DNA of 64,000 bases. Origin: Rugamonas rubra (GTDB taxonomy: Bacteria > Pseudomonadota > Gammaproteobacteria > Burkholderiales > Burkholderiaceae_D). Within the stretch, counting starts at the first letter, position 1. Each line of letters starts with the position of its first letter. The notes beneath the pieces are model-generated. The model was not told where the DNA came from. It did not search any database and worked only from the letters and a program-made list of their open reading frames with translations. Below are positions 31,051 through 40,944 of the stretch, piece by piece. A program made the translations under genes and the position numbers. The stretch is taken from positions 186,001-250,000 of the forward strand of contig NZ_FOTW01000008.1 of assembly GCF_900114705.1 (NCBI RefSeq), written 5' to 3'.

Positions 31051-33294
31051 ATGCCATTCAATACATCACGCCTTGCTCGGCACGCGCTGCTGATTGCTGC
31101 CGCCGTCGTTTGGATCCCCTGCCATGCTGATTGGGCACAGTCGACCGATCCGTTGGCGACACGTCCGTTGCCCACCAATCTGGAGGCACAGGCGCAAAAT
31201 CCTCCCGCCTTCTCCTGGTCGCGCCACGGGACCAATCCGTCGGCGTATGTATTGGAAATCAGCGGGCCGACTGCTGGCAAGATCACGACAGTAACGGTAC
31301 TGAAGAACTGGTACTGGCCCGCCCGTGCGATGACCGCCGGCACCTACTCGTGGCGGGTACGCCCGGCCACGACGCAGGAATGGTCGACGCCGCGCAGCTT
31401 CGTCCTCAACGCCAGTTCGGCCGTGTTCGAGGTGCCGGAATCGGCGGTGATGCGCGCGTCCATTCTCAGCCGCCCACGGCCGCGCGCCATGCCTGCCGGT
31501 ATGCCGGTGCGCAGCGCCTGGAGTGCGGCGATGGTCGCCGAGCGTGGGGGCGCGCTGACCCGCCTGATGGCCGATGTGAAGCGCGTCATCACCTCCGAGC
31601 CGCCCGTCAAGGACAGCATGTGGAAGCTGACCACGACCAAAGTGGTAACCGCTGATGTCAACGCCCAGTGGTCCAACATCCGCACGCACGTTAACATCGT
31701 CCGCCGCCAGCTTGAGGCAGCGGCCCTGGTGTTCCGCCTGACCGGCGACCGCGCCTACCTGGGCGAGGCCTTGTTGCGCGGCGACCAGCTCGCTGGCCTC
31801 AGTCCGGCCGGGCCGACCGGCTACGCTCAGTTCGACATCATAACCTTGCCGATTGCCGCCTCTCTGCTGAAGGCGGCCGACTTCCTGGCTGCGGATCTGG
31901 ACGCGACGCGACGCGCGGCGTGGGTCAAGAACGCCGGTCAGCGCGCCGCCGACGTGTATAACGACTTGTCCAGCAAGAACGGCTGGCTCGACCAGATGCC
32001 GTTCGACGAACACGGCGGCTCGAATTTGGGCTACTTGGCGATGGTGGCGACGCTTGCGCTGGGCGATGTTCCCGCCGCAGTTGATTGGTTCGACTTCTCG
32101 TTCCGCAACTACGTCAACTACATCTTCCATTGGAGCGGTCCGGAGGGCGGCTACTCGAACGGCACGGCCTATGGTCAATATGCGATCGATGCCGCGCTGC
32201 AGGTCTGGCAACCGATGAGCACGGCAACGGGGATCGATATCTTCAGCAAGCCTTGGACACGTGGATTTCTGCAGTTCTTCATGCACTTCACGCCTCCCGG
32301 CACACCCTCGCATACTTTTGGCGACGGCAACGAGGAAACGCCGGATCTGCGCTATATGAAGGCGCTCGCCTCGCGGGTCAACTCACCCCAAGCCGCGTGG
32401 TTCTACAAGAACATCGCCGGCGACGAGGATCCTTTGACCCAGTTGCAGATCGCCTACCCGTTGCCGGTGCTGCGCGCGACCAGCAGCGCGCCGCCGCCCA
32501 ATTCCGCCTACTACCCGAGTATCGGTTGGGCCGCCATCCATAGCAACATCGCCGACCGGGCACGCACCTCGTTCTACTTCAAGTCCAGCCCATACGGTTC
32601 CTTCAACCACAGCCACGGCGACCAGAACGGCTTCACCCTCAACCGCGGCGGCCGCAAGCTGTTGATCGGCACCGGCTGGTACGACTGGTACAACTCGCCG
32701 ATGTGGACAGATTGGTATCGCGCCACCAAGTCGAAGAACGCGGTGACCTTCGACGGCGGCCAGGGGCAGCGCACCGAGGGCTACAAGGAGCCGATGGTGC
32801 GTAACGGCAAGATCGTTGGCTTCTCCGCTTCCACGGCGGTCGATTTCGTCGAGGGCGATGCGACGGCCGCTTTTGCCGGAGCGCTGACGTCGGCGCGCCG
32901 CCAGGTCTGGTATCTCCGTAGTCAGGACGCCTTTGTTGTGCTCGACAAACTGGCCTCGGCGACGGCGCGAACGTTCGAATGGAATTTGCACGCGCCGGTC
33001 GCCATCAACGTCAGCGGCACTGGTGAGGCCAAGATCGTCAACATCGACCAGTCGGTTTGTGTCAGGCCGATCCCTAACAGTTCGGGACAGGTGTACAAGT
33101 CGATCGTCGGGCCGGCGCCGAAACCGGGCTCCACCGAGTTCCACGGCGCATATGTCAAGACCAGCGCGTTGAAGTCGGCCGAGTTCCTTATGCTATTGGA
33201 CGTCGGTTGCAAGCATCCTGTGGTATCCTTGACAACCACGTCGAATGGGCGGTCGCTGACGGTCGGCACGCAATCGATCACGCTACAGCCCTAA
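31051..33294 (+). CDS. Heparinase II/III-fold protein, putative secreted polysaccharide lyase (DUF4962 type)
   Basis: A 747-residue exported protein (signal peptide ending CHADWA). The N-terminal part (residues about 40-120, PPAFSWSRHGTNPSAYVLEI...TYSWRVRP) is a beta-sandwich of the DUF4962 type. An (alpha/alpha) toroid follows (about 170-470), then the heparinase II/III C-terminal sandwich (about 500-745) with YGSFNHSHGDQNGFTLNRGGRKLLIG. Such lyases cleave uronic-acid polysaccharides by beta-elimination. Inside an EPS locus it may trim or release the polymer in the periplasm. It is followed by a strong terminator hairpin. Confidence 0.85.
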   Translation: MPFNTSRLARHALLIAAAVVWIPCHADWAQSTDPLATRPLPTNLEAQAQNPPAFSWSRHGTNPSAYVLEISGPTAGKITTVTVLKNWYWPARAMTAGTYSWRVRPATTQEWSTPRSFVLNASSAVFEVPESAVMRASILSRPRPRAMPAGMPVRSAWSAAMVAERGGALTRLMADVKRVITSEPPVKDSMWKLTTTKVVTADVNAQWSNIRTHVNIVRRQLEAAALVFRLTGDRAYLGEALLRGDQLAGLSPAGPTGYAQFDIITLPIAASLLKAADFLAADLDATRRAAWVKNAGQRAADVYNDLSSKNGWLDQMPFDEHGGSNLGYLAMVATLALGDVPAAVDWFDFSFRNYVNYIFHWSGPEGGYSNGTAYGQYAIDAALQVWQPMSTATGIDIFSKPWTRGFLQFFMHFTPPGTPSHTFGDGNEETPDLRYMKALASRVNSPQAAWFYKNIAGDEDPLTQLQIAYPLPVLRATSSAPPPNSAYYPSIGWAAIHSNIADRARTSFYFKSSPYGSFNHSHGDQNGFTLNRGGRKLLIGTGWYDWYNSPMWTDWYRATKSKNAVTFDGGQGQRTEGYKEPMVRNGKIVGFSASTAVDFVEGDATAAFAGALTSARRQVWYLRSQDAFVVLDKLASATARTFEWNLHAPVAINVSGTGEAKIVNIDQSVCVRPIPNSSGQVYKSIVGPAPKPGSTEFHGAYVKTSALKSAEFLMLLDVGCKHPVVSLTTTSNGRSLTVGTQSITLQP

Positions 33295-33362
33295 CGCAAG
33301 CCGGGGCGCGCCGCTTGGGGCGCTCCGGCCGCTGGTCCTCACCGTCGCTGGGCGGTCATATC

Positions 33363-33392
33363 GGAAGCGACTCCCGTCGCTTCCTTTTTTTT
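33363..33392 (+). terminator. Rho-independent terminator, directly before a glycosyltransferase RBS
   Basis: GGAAGCGAC (33363-33371), loop TCCC, GTCGCTTCC (33376-33384) and eight T residues (33385-33392). Only 3 bp separate the T run from the GGAGG ribosome-binding site (33396-33400) of the next gene. No promoter can fit between, so the downstream genes depend on read-through or regulated antitermination. Confidence 0.85.
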
Positions 33393-33406
33393 GTTGGAGG
33401 CTCGCA

Positions 33407-34657
33407 TTGAATTTCCCATCACGGCTGCGGCTGTTGCAATTCGTTCCGGAACCGCTGCCCACGTTCCGGGCCGACGTCGCCGTCCTATTCGGACGCTATC
33501 TACCGAGGCTGGGCGTCGATTGTCACCTGGTCGGCCCGGCCAGCGCCGCCGCACCGGGTGCAACGGACCGGCCCGGATTGAGTTGTTCCGCATATTCGCC
33601 GAATCGCTTGCGTCGTGAGCTTGCCTACTTGGCGCTTTGTTTGCGTCAGCTCTGGCGCGTCGACAAGTCGAACTACGACGTGATCCAAGTGCGCGACATG
33701 GTCGCCATCGGCTGGCTGGCCCTACTTTTTGCGCGGCTGAAGGGTATACCTTTTGTGTACTGGATGTCGTTCATGATGTGCAACGGGCGCATCGACAACG
33801 CGCGCGCTCAGATCGCCGCCGGCGGTGGCCTACGCGCGTATGCCGTGTTGGTCAAGGGCTTGACTGAGCGTTGGATTCTGAATCGGGTTGTTTTGCCCGG
33901 CGCTAAGCACGTCTTCGTACAAAGCGCGGCGATGTTGGATGTTGTCGCGGCGCAGGGTATTTCGCGCGAAAAGATGAGCGCGGTGCCGATGGGGGTGGAC
34001 ACGGAGGTGCTGAATCCGCAGGCGGTGGTGCCAGAGCGTCTCGATGGCTGGCAAGGTTTGCCCGTCATCGCCTATTTGGGGACGCTCGACCGACCTCGCT
34101 GCCTGCACGTTGTGGTCGAGGCATTGGGTCATGTTCGCCGTGTTCATCCGACGGCCCGCTTGTTGCTGATCGGCGACGCCTCCTACCGCCCCGACCTGGA
34201 CTCGCTGCTGGCCAGTGCGGCGCAGCTCGGCTTGTCCGAGGCCGTGCATGTCACAGGCTGGATGGCCTCGCGCCAAGCCTGGCCTCTACTGGCCGGGTCC
34301 GATCTGGCCGTGTCATATGTGCCGAGGGGGGCGCTGCTCGACACCAATTCGCCGACGAAGATCCTTGAGTATCTGGCACTGGCGCTGCCGTGTGTGGGGA
34401 ACGACAATCCAGACCAGGTCGAGGTGTTAGCGTCGAGTCAGTCCGGCAGCCTAACCGAAAGTACCGCAGAGGCCTTGGCCGACGGTATGTTGCGGATTTT
34501 GGCCGACCCCGAACTGGCGCGCGCGCGCGCCAGTTCGGGACCCGGCTATATTGAGCAGCACCGGAGCTATCGAGTGTTGGCCGAGGTAGTTGGGCGGCGA
34601 TATGGCGCCCTAACAGGCAAGTCATCTGAAGCCGGCGCCGCGCCCGGCGTAATGTAG
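33407..34657 (+). CDS. Glycosyltransferase family 4 protein
   Basis: A 416-residue GT-B enzyme: N-terminal acceptor domain (LRLLQFVPEPLPTFRADVAVLFGRYLPRLG), a middle segment KMSAVPMGVDTEVLNP, and a C-terminal donor domain with VIAYLGTLDRPRCLHVVVEAL and TNSPTKILEYLALALP, a weak form of the E-x7-E region. It starts at a TTG, but the GGAGG six bases upstream and the fit to the family make this start convincing. It probably adds one sugar of the EPS repeat unit. The gene directly behind it starts 11 bp after its stop. Confidence 0.85.
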   Translation: MNFPSRLRLLQFVPEPLPTFRADVAVLFGRYLPRLGVDCHLVGPASAAAPGATDRPGLSCSAYSPNRLRRELAYLALCLRQLWRVDKSNYDVIQVRDMVAIGWLALLFARLKGIPFVYWMSFMMCNGRIDNARAQIAAGGGLRAYAVLVKGLTERWILNRVVLPGAKHVFVQSAAMLDVVAAQGISREKMSAVPMGVDTEVLNPQAVVPERLDGWQGLPVIAYLGTLDRPRCLHVVVEALGHVRRVHPTARLLLIGDASYRPDLDSLLASAAQLGLSEAVHVTGWMASRQAWPLLAGSDLAVSYVPRGALLDTNSPTKILEYLALALPCVGNDNPDQVEVLASSQSGSLTESTAEALADGMLRILADPELARARASSGPGYIEQHRSYRVLAEVVGRRYGALTGKSSEAGAAPGVM

Positions 34658-34668
34658 GGAGCCCACCT

Positions 34669-35088
34669 TTGATCCAGATCTTTCGTCTCTACTCTTGCCT
34701 GTTTCGAATGGGGGTGCCGCTCCTGCCGCGCTGCCTGTATTTGCTGAACCGGATTCTTTTCGCCGTGGTGTTGCCGCCGTCGGTCAAGGTGGGCAAGGGG
34801 GTGACCTTTGCCTATCAGGGCTTGGGCGTCGTGGTGCACGAGCGGGCCGTGTTGGGTTCAAATATCTATGTTGGTGCCCAAGTTGTAATCGGTGGACGGG
34901 CCGGTAGGCACGAAGTGCCCGTCATCCATGATGGCGTTTTCTTGGGTGTGGGGGCCAAAATTCTGGGGCCGGTGGTGATCGGCGCTGGTGCCGTCGTGGC
35001 GGCCGGTGCCGTCGTCTTGTCCGACGTCGCGCCGGGGAGCAGAGTGGCCGGAGTGCCCGCAAAGCCGATCCGCGCCTCCGGCAAATAA
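34669..35088 (+). CDS. Hexapeptide-repeat acetyltransferase (serine O-acetyltransferase-like)
   Basis: A 139-residue left-handed beta-helix protein. Short helices (residues 1-38) precede hexapeptide turns: VKVGKGVTFAYQGLGVVVHERAVLGSNIYVGAQVVIGG and LGVGAKILGPVVIGAGAVVAAGAVVLSDVAPGSRVAGVPAKPI. The C-terminal loop is the acetyl-CoA signature seen in WcaF/CysE/colanic acid-type acetyltransferases. It probably acetylates a sugar or intermediate in the cytoplasm, separate from the periplasmic MBOAT pair. The TTG start is supported by AGGGA eight bases upstream. Confidence 0.83.
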   Translation: MIQIFRLYSCLFRMGVPLLPRCLYLLNRILFAVVLPPSVKVGKGVTFAYQGLGVVVHERAVLGSNIYVGAQVVIGGRAGRHEVPVIHDGVFLGVGAKILGPVVIGAGAVVAAGAVVLSDVAPGSRVAGVPAKPIRASGK

Positions 35089-35322
35089 ACCGCAGGCCTT
35101 CGTGTCGTTGCGCCGCGCCACTCAAGCGGCGCGGCCCAGGTGGCGCGGCGGCGGCCGGGCCAAATGCCGCCAGAAACATAAATTGTGTCGTGCATAGCAT
35201 TATTTCCGTGACAACTTGATAGAATGTCGGCCGACGCGCAGCGGATCGTTGCGCCGGCTGCGGGCCGCCATGTCTGGCGATGGCGTGGCCCGCCCGCGAA
35301 TTCCATTCAGCAACGAGGAAGC

Positions 35323-36396
35323 ATGAAGAAAATAGTAATGATAGGAACACGTTTCGACACCATGGGTGGCATCTCCGCCGTAGTCAACGTGTATCGCGCC
35401 GCCGGCTTGTTCGAGCGCCTGCCCATCGAGTACATCGCCACCCATTGCGACGGCGGCGCCGGCGCCAAGCTGCGCATCCTCGCCGCAGCCCTGTGGCGCT
35501 TCGCCGGCCTCCTGCTGCGCGGCCAGGTCGGCCTGCTGCACGTCCACGTCTCGCGCCGCGCCAGCTTCTGGCGCAAATCCGTGTTCTTCTTGGCCGCCTT
35601 CGCGTTTCGTGTGCCTGCCGTGCTGCACCTGCACAGCGGCGCCTTCCACGATTTTTACGAACGCGACTGCGGGGCCGTGAAAAAACGGCTGGTGCGCTAC
35701 GTCTTCGACCACGCGGCCCACGTTGTGGTGTTGTCGCAGACCTGGAAGAGTTGGGTCGCCAGCATCAGCGGCAACCGCCACATCACGGCGATCTACAACC
35801 CGGTTCTGCTGGCAGAGCCGGCGGGCGACGAGGCGCGGGTCGCCGGACAGACGCTGTTCCTCGGCCGTCTGGGGCACAACAAAGGCAGCTACGATCTGCT
35901 CAGCGCCGCCGCCGCCGTGCGCGCAGCGCAGCCCGGGCTGCCGCTGCGCCTGCAACTGGGCGGCGACGGCGAGGTGGAACAGGTGCGTGCGCGCGCGCAG
36001 GCGCTGGGCATCGCCGACCGCGTCGACCTACTGGGCTGGGTCTCCAGCGCCGACAAGGCCGCCCGCTTGGCGCGGGCTGTGGTGTACGTGCTGCCCTCCT
36101 ACAGCGAGGGCCTGCCGATGAGTGTGCTTGAGGCGATGGCGGCGGGATTGCCGGTGCTGACCACCCCGGTCGGCGGCATCCCCGAGGCTGTCAGCGACGG
36201 CGTCGAAGGCTTCCTGGTCGCCCCGGGCGACGTGGCGGCGCTGGCCGAGCGCTGGTCGCGCCTGCTGGCCGACCCAGCGCTGGCGCGGCGCATGGGCGAG
36301 GCGGCGCGGCGCAAGGTGGCCTCCACCTTCTCGGCGCAAGCGGTGCTGCCGCAACTCGAGTCGGTCTACCTCAGCCTGGGGTTCGCCGCACGATGA
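35323..36396 (+). CDS. Glycosyltransferase family 4 protein
   Basis: A 357-residue GT-B enzyme. The N-terminus is MKKIVMIGTRFDTMGGISAVVNVYRAAG; the donor domain has LFLGRLGHNKGSYDLLSAAAAV and the E-x7-E motif in PSYSEGLPMSVLEAMAAGLPVL. It would transfer a sugar from a nucleotide donor to the EPS repeat unit. The ATG at 35323 is preceded by ACGAGGAAGC; the frame upstream to 35224 is not needed. Its stop overlaps the start of the next gene by 4 bp (ATGA), showing coupling with the heparinase-fold protein. Confidence 0.9.
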   Translation: MKKIVMIGTRFDTMGGISAVVNVYRAAGLFERLPIEYIATHCDGGAGAKLRILAAALWRFAGLLLRGQVGLLHVHVSRRASFWRKSVFFLAAFAFRVPAVLHLHSGAFHDFYERDCGAVKKRLVRYVFDHAAHVVVLSQTWKSWVASISGNRHITAIYNPVLLAEPAGDEARVAGQTLFLGRLGHNKGSYDLLSAAAAVRAAQPGLPLRLQLGGDGEVEQVRARAQALGIADRVDLLGWVSSADKAARLARAVVYVLPSYSEGLPMSVLEAMAAGLPVLTTPVGGIPEAVSDGVEGFLVAPGDVAALAERWSRLLADPALARRMGEAARRKVASTFSAQAVLPQLESVYLSLGFAAR

Positions 36397-38378
36397 CTAC
36401 GCTCGCCTGGAAGATCAACCGTCTTAAACTGATGGGGCTGCCGGAAATCCTCTGGCGCGTGCGCCAGCTGGCGCAGAAGAAGGCCAGCAAGTTCGGCCTG
36501 GGGCTGGTTGCGCAAGTGCCGGCGCCGCGCTTGGCCGGGGCCATGCCGGCCCTGCTGGGCGAGGCGCCGGCACAGGTCGACGCGGTGGCGTTGGCCGCCG
36601 CCGCCGACGCCATCCTGGCCGGCCGTTGGAACGTGTTCGCCCTGCGCGGCGCCCAACTGGGCTTTCCGCCGCGCTGGAACTGCGACCCCAAGACCGGCAC
36701 GCACGCGCCGATGGGGCTGGGCAAGCAGATCGACTACCGCAGCGAGCGCGTGGTCGGCGACATCAAATACCTGTGGGAGCCGAGCCGCCATCTCGAGCTG
36801 GTCACCCTGGCCCAGGCGTGGCGGGTCAGCGGCGAGCAGCGCTACGCCGACGGCGCGCGCGCGCTGTTGCAATCCTGGTTCGAGCAGTGCCCCTATCCGC
36901 AGGGCGTACATTGGACCAGTTCGCTTGAGCTGGCGGTGCGCCTGCTCAACTGGGCGTGCGCCTGGGAGTTGCTGGGCGGCGCCAGTTCACCCTTGTTCGC
37001 CGGCGCCGAGGGACAGCGCTTCCAGCGCCAGTGGCTCGACAGCGTCTACCAGCACTGCCATTTCATCCAGGGATATTTTTCGCGCCACTCATCGGCCAAC
37101 AACCATCTGTTCGGCGAGTACATGGGCCTGTTCGTCGCCAGCCTGGTCTGGCCGTGCTGGCCTGCCAGCGCGCGCTGGCAGGCGCTGGCCCGGCGGGGCC
37201 TGGAGGTGGAGGCCCTGAAGCAGAACACGGCGGACGGCGTCAACCGCGAGCAGGCGGTCTACTATCAGCACGAGGTGATGGACATGATGCTGCTGTGCCA
37301 GTTGTTCGGCCAGGTCCACGGCGCCGGTTTTTCGGCGGCCTATCTGGAGCGGCTCGAACGCCTGGCCGATTTCATCGCGGCCCTGCTCGACGCCGGTGGC
37401 AACATGCCGATGATCGGCGACGCCGACGACGCCCAGATGGTGCGTCTGGCGCACGACGGCGCATGGTCGCCGTACCGCTCCCTGCTAGCTAGTTGCGCCG
37501 TGTTGTTCGGCCGCGCCGACTTCAAGCGCAAGGCTGGCGCCTATGACGACAAGAGCCGCTGGCTGCTGGGTGCGGCCGGCCTGCTCGGCTGGGACTCCCT
37601 GGCGGCGCCGGCCGAGGAGCGCCCGGTGCAGGCCTTCCCGGAGGGCGGCTACTATCTGCTCGGGAATGGTTTCGGCACGCCGGCCGAGGTGCGCCTGGTG
37701 GCCGACTGCGCGCCGCTCGGCTACCTGTCGATCGCCGCCCACGGCCACGCCGACGCGCTGGCGTTCACCCTGTCGCTTGGCGGCGAGGAGTTCCTGATCG
37801 ATCCGGGCACCTACGCCTACCATACGCAAAAGGCGTGGCGCGACTACTTCCGCAGCACCGCCGCGCACAACACCGTTTGCGTCGACGGCCAGGACCAGTC
37901 CGAAATCGGCGGCAACTTCATGTGGTTGCGCAAGGCGAACGCCAGCCTGCTGGCGCACCAGCCCTCGGGACCCGTGCAGTTGTTCGACGGCCAGCACGAT
38001 GGCTATTGCCGGCTGTCCGATCCGCTGACGCACCGCCGCCAGGTCGAGTTCGATACGCAGAAAAACCGTGTTGTTGTAAAAGACATATTACAATGTCGGG
38101 GCGAACACGAGGTGGCGCTGCATTGGCACTTCGCCGAAGGCTGTCAAGTCGGCCTCGACGGCGCGCGGGTGCGCGCGCGCGGACGGCGCCTCGGCCTGAC
38201 GCTGGCCTGCGCCTTCGGCGCCGGTGCGCAACTGCTGCGCGCCAGCGAGACGCCGATTGGCGGCTGGATCTCGCGCAAGTTCGACGAAAAATCACCGATC
38301 ACCACCGCCGTGTGGCGGGGGAGCATCAACGGCACGACGGAAATAGTGACCGAATTCCACTGGTCACCGACGGAATAA
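36393..38378 (+). CDS. Heparinase II/III family protein (alginate-lyase-like)
   Basis: A 661-residue protein with no clear signal peptide. The N-terminal toroid has FSRHSSANNHLFGEYMGLF, which carries the Asn-His pair of alginate-lyase-like proteins, and a Tyr-rich helix (EQAVYYQHEVMDMMLL). The C-terminal heparinase sandwich reads LSIAAHGHADALAFTLSLGGEEFLIDPGTYAY and STAAHNTVCVDGQDQSE. Members are common in Wzx/Wzy-type EPS operons, where they may act on uronate polymers. This fits the AlgD-like gene directly behind it. It could be exported without a classical signal or be a cytosolic modifier; this is unresolved. Confidence 0.85.
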   Translation: MTTLAWKINRLKLMGLPEILWRVRQLAQKKASKFGLGLVAQVPAPRLAGAMPALLGEAPAQVDAVALAAAADAILAGRWNVFALRGAQLGFPPRWNCDPKTGTHAPMGLGKQIDYRSERVVGDIKYLWEPSRHLELVTLAQAWRVSGEQRYADGARALLQSWFEQCPYPQGVHWTSSLELAVRLLNWACAWELLGGASSPLFAGAEGQRFQRQWLDSVYQHCHFIQGYFSRHSSANNHLFGEYMGLFVASLVWPCWPASARWQALARRGLEVEALKQNTADGVNREQAVYYQHEVMDMMLLCQLFGQVHGAGFSAAYLERLERLADFIAALLDAGGNMPMIGDADDAQMVRLAHDGAWSPYRSLLASCAVLFGRADFKRKAGAYDDKSRWLLGAAGLLGWDSLAAPAEERPVQAFPEGGYYLLGNGFGTPAEVRLVADCAPLGYLSIAAHGHADALAFTLSLGGEEFLIDPGTYAYHTQKAWRDYFRSTAAHNTVCVDGQDQSEIGGNFMWLRKANASLLAHQPSGPVQLFDGQHDGYCRLSDPLTHRRQVEFDTQKNRVVVKDILQCRGEHEVALHWHFAEGCQVGLDGARVRARGRRLGLTLACAFGAGAQLLRASETPIGGWISRKFDEKSPITTAVWRGSINGTTEIVTEFHWSPTE

Positions 38379-38399
38379 CCATTTTTTGAGGAGCATATT

Positions 38400-39710
38400 T
38401 TGAAAATCAGTATCTTTGGCCTGGGTTATGTGGGCGCGGTATCGGCAGGTTGTTTGGCCAGCGACGGCCACGAGGTGATCGGCGTCGATCCGAATCGCAC
38501 CAAGGTCGACCTGATCAACCAGGGCGTCACGCCGATCATCGAGAAGGACATCGGCGAGATGATCGCCGCCACCGTCAAGAGCGGCCTGCTGCGCGCCACC
38601 GTCGACGTGCGCGACGCCGTGCTGGGCAGCGACATGTCCTTGATCTGCGTCGGCACGCCGTCGCAGTTGAACGGCAACCTCGACCTGAGCCACGTGCGCA
38701 AGGTCTGCGAGCAGATCGGCGCCGCCATCAAGGACAAGGACGCCTTCCACGTGGTGGTGGCGCGCAGCACCATGCTGCCCGGCTCGATGAGCAACCTGGT
38801 GATCCCGACCTTGGAGGCTGCCTCCGGCAAGAAGGCGGGCGTCGACTTCGGCGTCTGCAACAACCCCGAGTTCCTGCGCGAGGGCACCGCGGTCTACGAC
38901 TACTACCACCCACCGAAGACGGTCATCGGCGAGAGTGACGAGCGGGCCGGCGCGCTGCTCGTCGAGCTGTACGCCAAGATGGAGGCGCCGCTGGTGCGCA
39001 CCAACGTCGAGACGGCCGAGATGGTCAAGTACACCGACAACACCTGGCACGCCGTCAAGGTGGCCTTCGCCAACGAGATCGGTAACATCTGCAAGGCGGT
39101 CGGCATCGACGGCCACAAGGTGATGGAGATCTTCTGCCAGGACACCAAGCTGAACCTGTCGTCCTACTACATGAAGCCGGGCTTCGCCTTCGGCGGCTCC
39201 TGCCTGCCCAAGGACGTGCGCGCGTTGACCTACAAGGCGCGCAGCCTGGACCTGGACCTGCCGCTGCTCAACAGCATCCTGCCGTCCAACCAGAAGCAGG
39301 TCGACAAGGGCCTGAAGATGATCATGGACAAGGGCGCGCGCAAGGTCGGCATCCTCGGCTTCTCGTTCAAGGCCGGCACCGATGACCTGCGCGAATCGCC
39401 GCTGGTCGACGTTATCGAGCACCTGCTGGGCAAGGGCTACGAGCTGAAACTGTACGACAAGAACGTCAACCTGGCGGCGCTGACCGGCGCCAACCAGGAC
39501 TACATCCTGAACCACATTCCGCACATCTCCAAGCTGATGGTCGACTCGATGGAGGAGGTGCTGGCCTTCGCCGAGACCATCGTGGTGGGCAACGGCGCGG
39601 CCGAGTTCAAGGCGCTGCCGGGCCTGCTCAAGCCGGGCCAGAGCGTGGTCGACCTGGTGCGCATCAGCACCGAGCAAAGCGGAGGTCAGTACGATGGCAT
39701 TTGCTGGTAA
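38400..39710 (+). CDS. algD: GDP-mannose 6-dehydrogenase (AlgD-like)
   Basis: A 436-residue NAD-dependent nucleotide-sugar dehydrogenase. It has Rossmann GLGYVGAVSAGCLASDGHEVIGVD, catalytic Cys268 in FAFGGSCLPKD, and the C-terminal ending QYDGICW. Length, Cys position and the ending match Pseudomonas AlgD, and the match runs along the whole protein, so GDP-mannose rather than UDP-glucose is the likely substrate. It makes GDP-mannuronate for the EPS. The TTG start has GAGGAG six bases upstream. The next glycosyltransferase overlaps its end by 17 bp. Confidence 0.88.
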   Translation: MKISIFGLGYVGAVSAGCLASDGHEVIGVDPNRTKVDLINQGVTPIIEKDIGEMIAATVKSGLLRATVDVRDAVLGSDMSLICVGTPSQLNGNLDLSHVRKVCEQIGAAIKDKDAFHVVVARSTMLPGSMSNLVIPTLEAASGKKAGVDFGVCNNPEFLREGTAVYDYYHPPKTVIGESDERAGALLVELYAKMEAPLVRTNVETAEMVKYTDNTWHAVKVAFANEIGNICKAVGIDGHKVMEIFCQDTKLNLSSYYMKPGFAFGGSCLPKDVRALTYKARSLDLDLPLLNSILPSNQKQVDKGLKMIMDKGARKVGILGFSFKAGTDDLRESPLVDVIEHLLGKGYELKLYDKNVNLAALTGANQDYILNHIPHISKLMVDSMEEVLAFAETIVVGNGAAEFKALPGLLKPGQSVVDLVRISTEQSGGQYDGICW

Positions 39711-40944
39711 GAAGCGCCGCGTCCTGATCCTGGTCGAGAACCTGCCGTCGCCGTTCGACCGCCGGGTCTGGCAGGAGGCGACCACCCTGCACGCCAACGG
39801 CTACGAGGTGTCGATCATCTGTCCGACCGGCAAGGGCTACGAGGGCCGCTACGAGTTGATCGACGGCATCCACATCCACCGCTACCGCCTGCCGCTCGAG
39901 GCCGAGGGCGCCAAGGGCTATCTGGTGGAGTACTCGCTGGCCTTGTTCCACACCTTCCGGCTGGCCTGGAAAGTGCAGTTCGCCCGCGGCTTCGACATCA
40001 TCCACGCCTGCAACCCGCCCGACCTGCTGTTCCTGATCGGCGGCTTCTTCAAGCTGACGATGGGCAAGAAGTTCCTGTTCGACCACCACGACATCAACCC
40101 CGAGTTGTACGAGGCCAAGTTCGGCCGGCGCGACTTCTTCTACAAGCTGATGGTGTTGTTCGAGCGCTGGTCGTTCAAGACGGCCGACGTGTCGATCGCC
40201 ACCAACGAGTCGTACAAGAAGATCGCCGTCGAGCGCGGCGGCATGGACCCGGACAAGTGCTACGTGGTGCGCAGCGGTCCCAAGCTGGACCGCCTGCGCG
40301 TGCTGCCGCCGGTGCCGGCGCTCAAGCGCGGCCGCGCCTTCCTGGTCGGCTACGTCGGCGTGATGGGGGCGCAGGAGGGCATCGACCTGCTGCTGCAGGC
40401 GGCGCAACACCTGATCCAGACGCTGGGCCGCACTGACGTGCAGTTCGGCCTGGTCGGCGGCGGCACCTCGCTCGAGCAGATGAAACAGATGGCGTCCGAC
40501 ATGGGCATCGCCGACTACGTCACCTTCACCGGCCGCGTGCCGGACCAGCAGTTGCTGGAGATGCTCAACACGGCAGACGTCTGCGTCAACCCCGACGTGG
40601 CCAACGACATGAACGACAAGTCGACCATGAACAAGATCATGGAATACATGGCGCTGGGCAAACCGATCGTCCAGTTCGACCTGGTCGAGGGCAAGGTGTC
40701 GGCCCAGCAGGCCTCGCTGTACGCCTTGAAGAACGACCCGGTCGACCTGGCGCGCAAGATCGCCGAGTTGCTCGACGACCCGGCGCGGCGCGCCGAGATG
40801 GGCGCCTTCGGCCGCCACCGCGTGGTCAACGAGCTGGAGTGGGAATACGAGGCGCCCAAGCTGCTGGCCGCCTACGAGCGTTTGTTCTCGGCCGACGCGC
40901 CCCGTCCGGGCGCCGCGCCATCGATTCGGAAAGAAAGCAAATGA
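39694..40944 (+). CDS. Glycosyltransferase family 4 protein
   Basis: A 416-residue GT-B enzyme. It starts [27 protein letters not shown], typical of EPS transferases of this clade, and has [24 protein letters not shown], and [20 protein letters not shown] in the donor domain. The E-x7-E region is degenerate ([17 protein letters not shown]). It overlaps the AlgD-like gene by 17 bp in another frame and the next gene by 4 bp (ATGA), so the three are tightly coupled. This suggests it uses the GDP-mannuronate made next door (inference). Confidence 0.9.
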   Translation: MAFAGKKRRVLILVENLPSPFDRRVWQEATTLHANGYEVSIICPTGKGYEGRYELIDGIHIHRYRLPLEAEGAKGYLVEYSLALFHTFRLAWKVQFARGFDIIHACNPPDLLFLIGGFFKLTMGKKFLFDHHDINPELYEAKFGRRDFFYKLMVLFERWSFKTADVSIATNESYKKIAVERGGMDPDKCYVVRSGPKLDRLRVLPPVPALKRGRAFLVGYVGVMGAQEGIDLLLQAAQHLIQTLGRTDVQFGLVGGGTSLEQMKQMASDMGIADYVTFTGRVPDQQLLEMLNTADVCVNPDVANDMNDKSTMNKIMEYMALGKPIVQFDLVEGKVSAQQASLYALKNDPVDLARKIAELLDDPARRAEMGAFGRHRVVNELEWEYEAPKLLAAYERLFSADAPRPGAAPSIRKESK

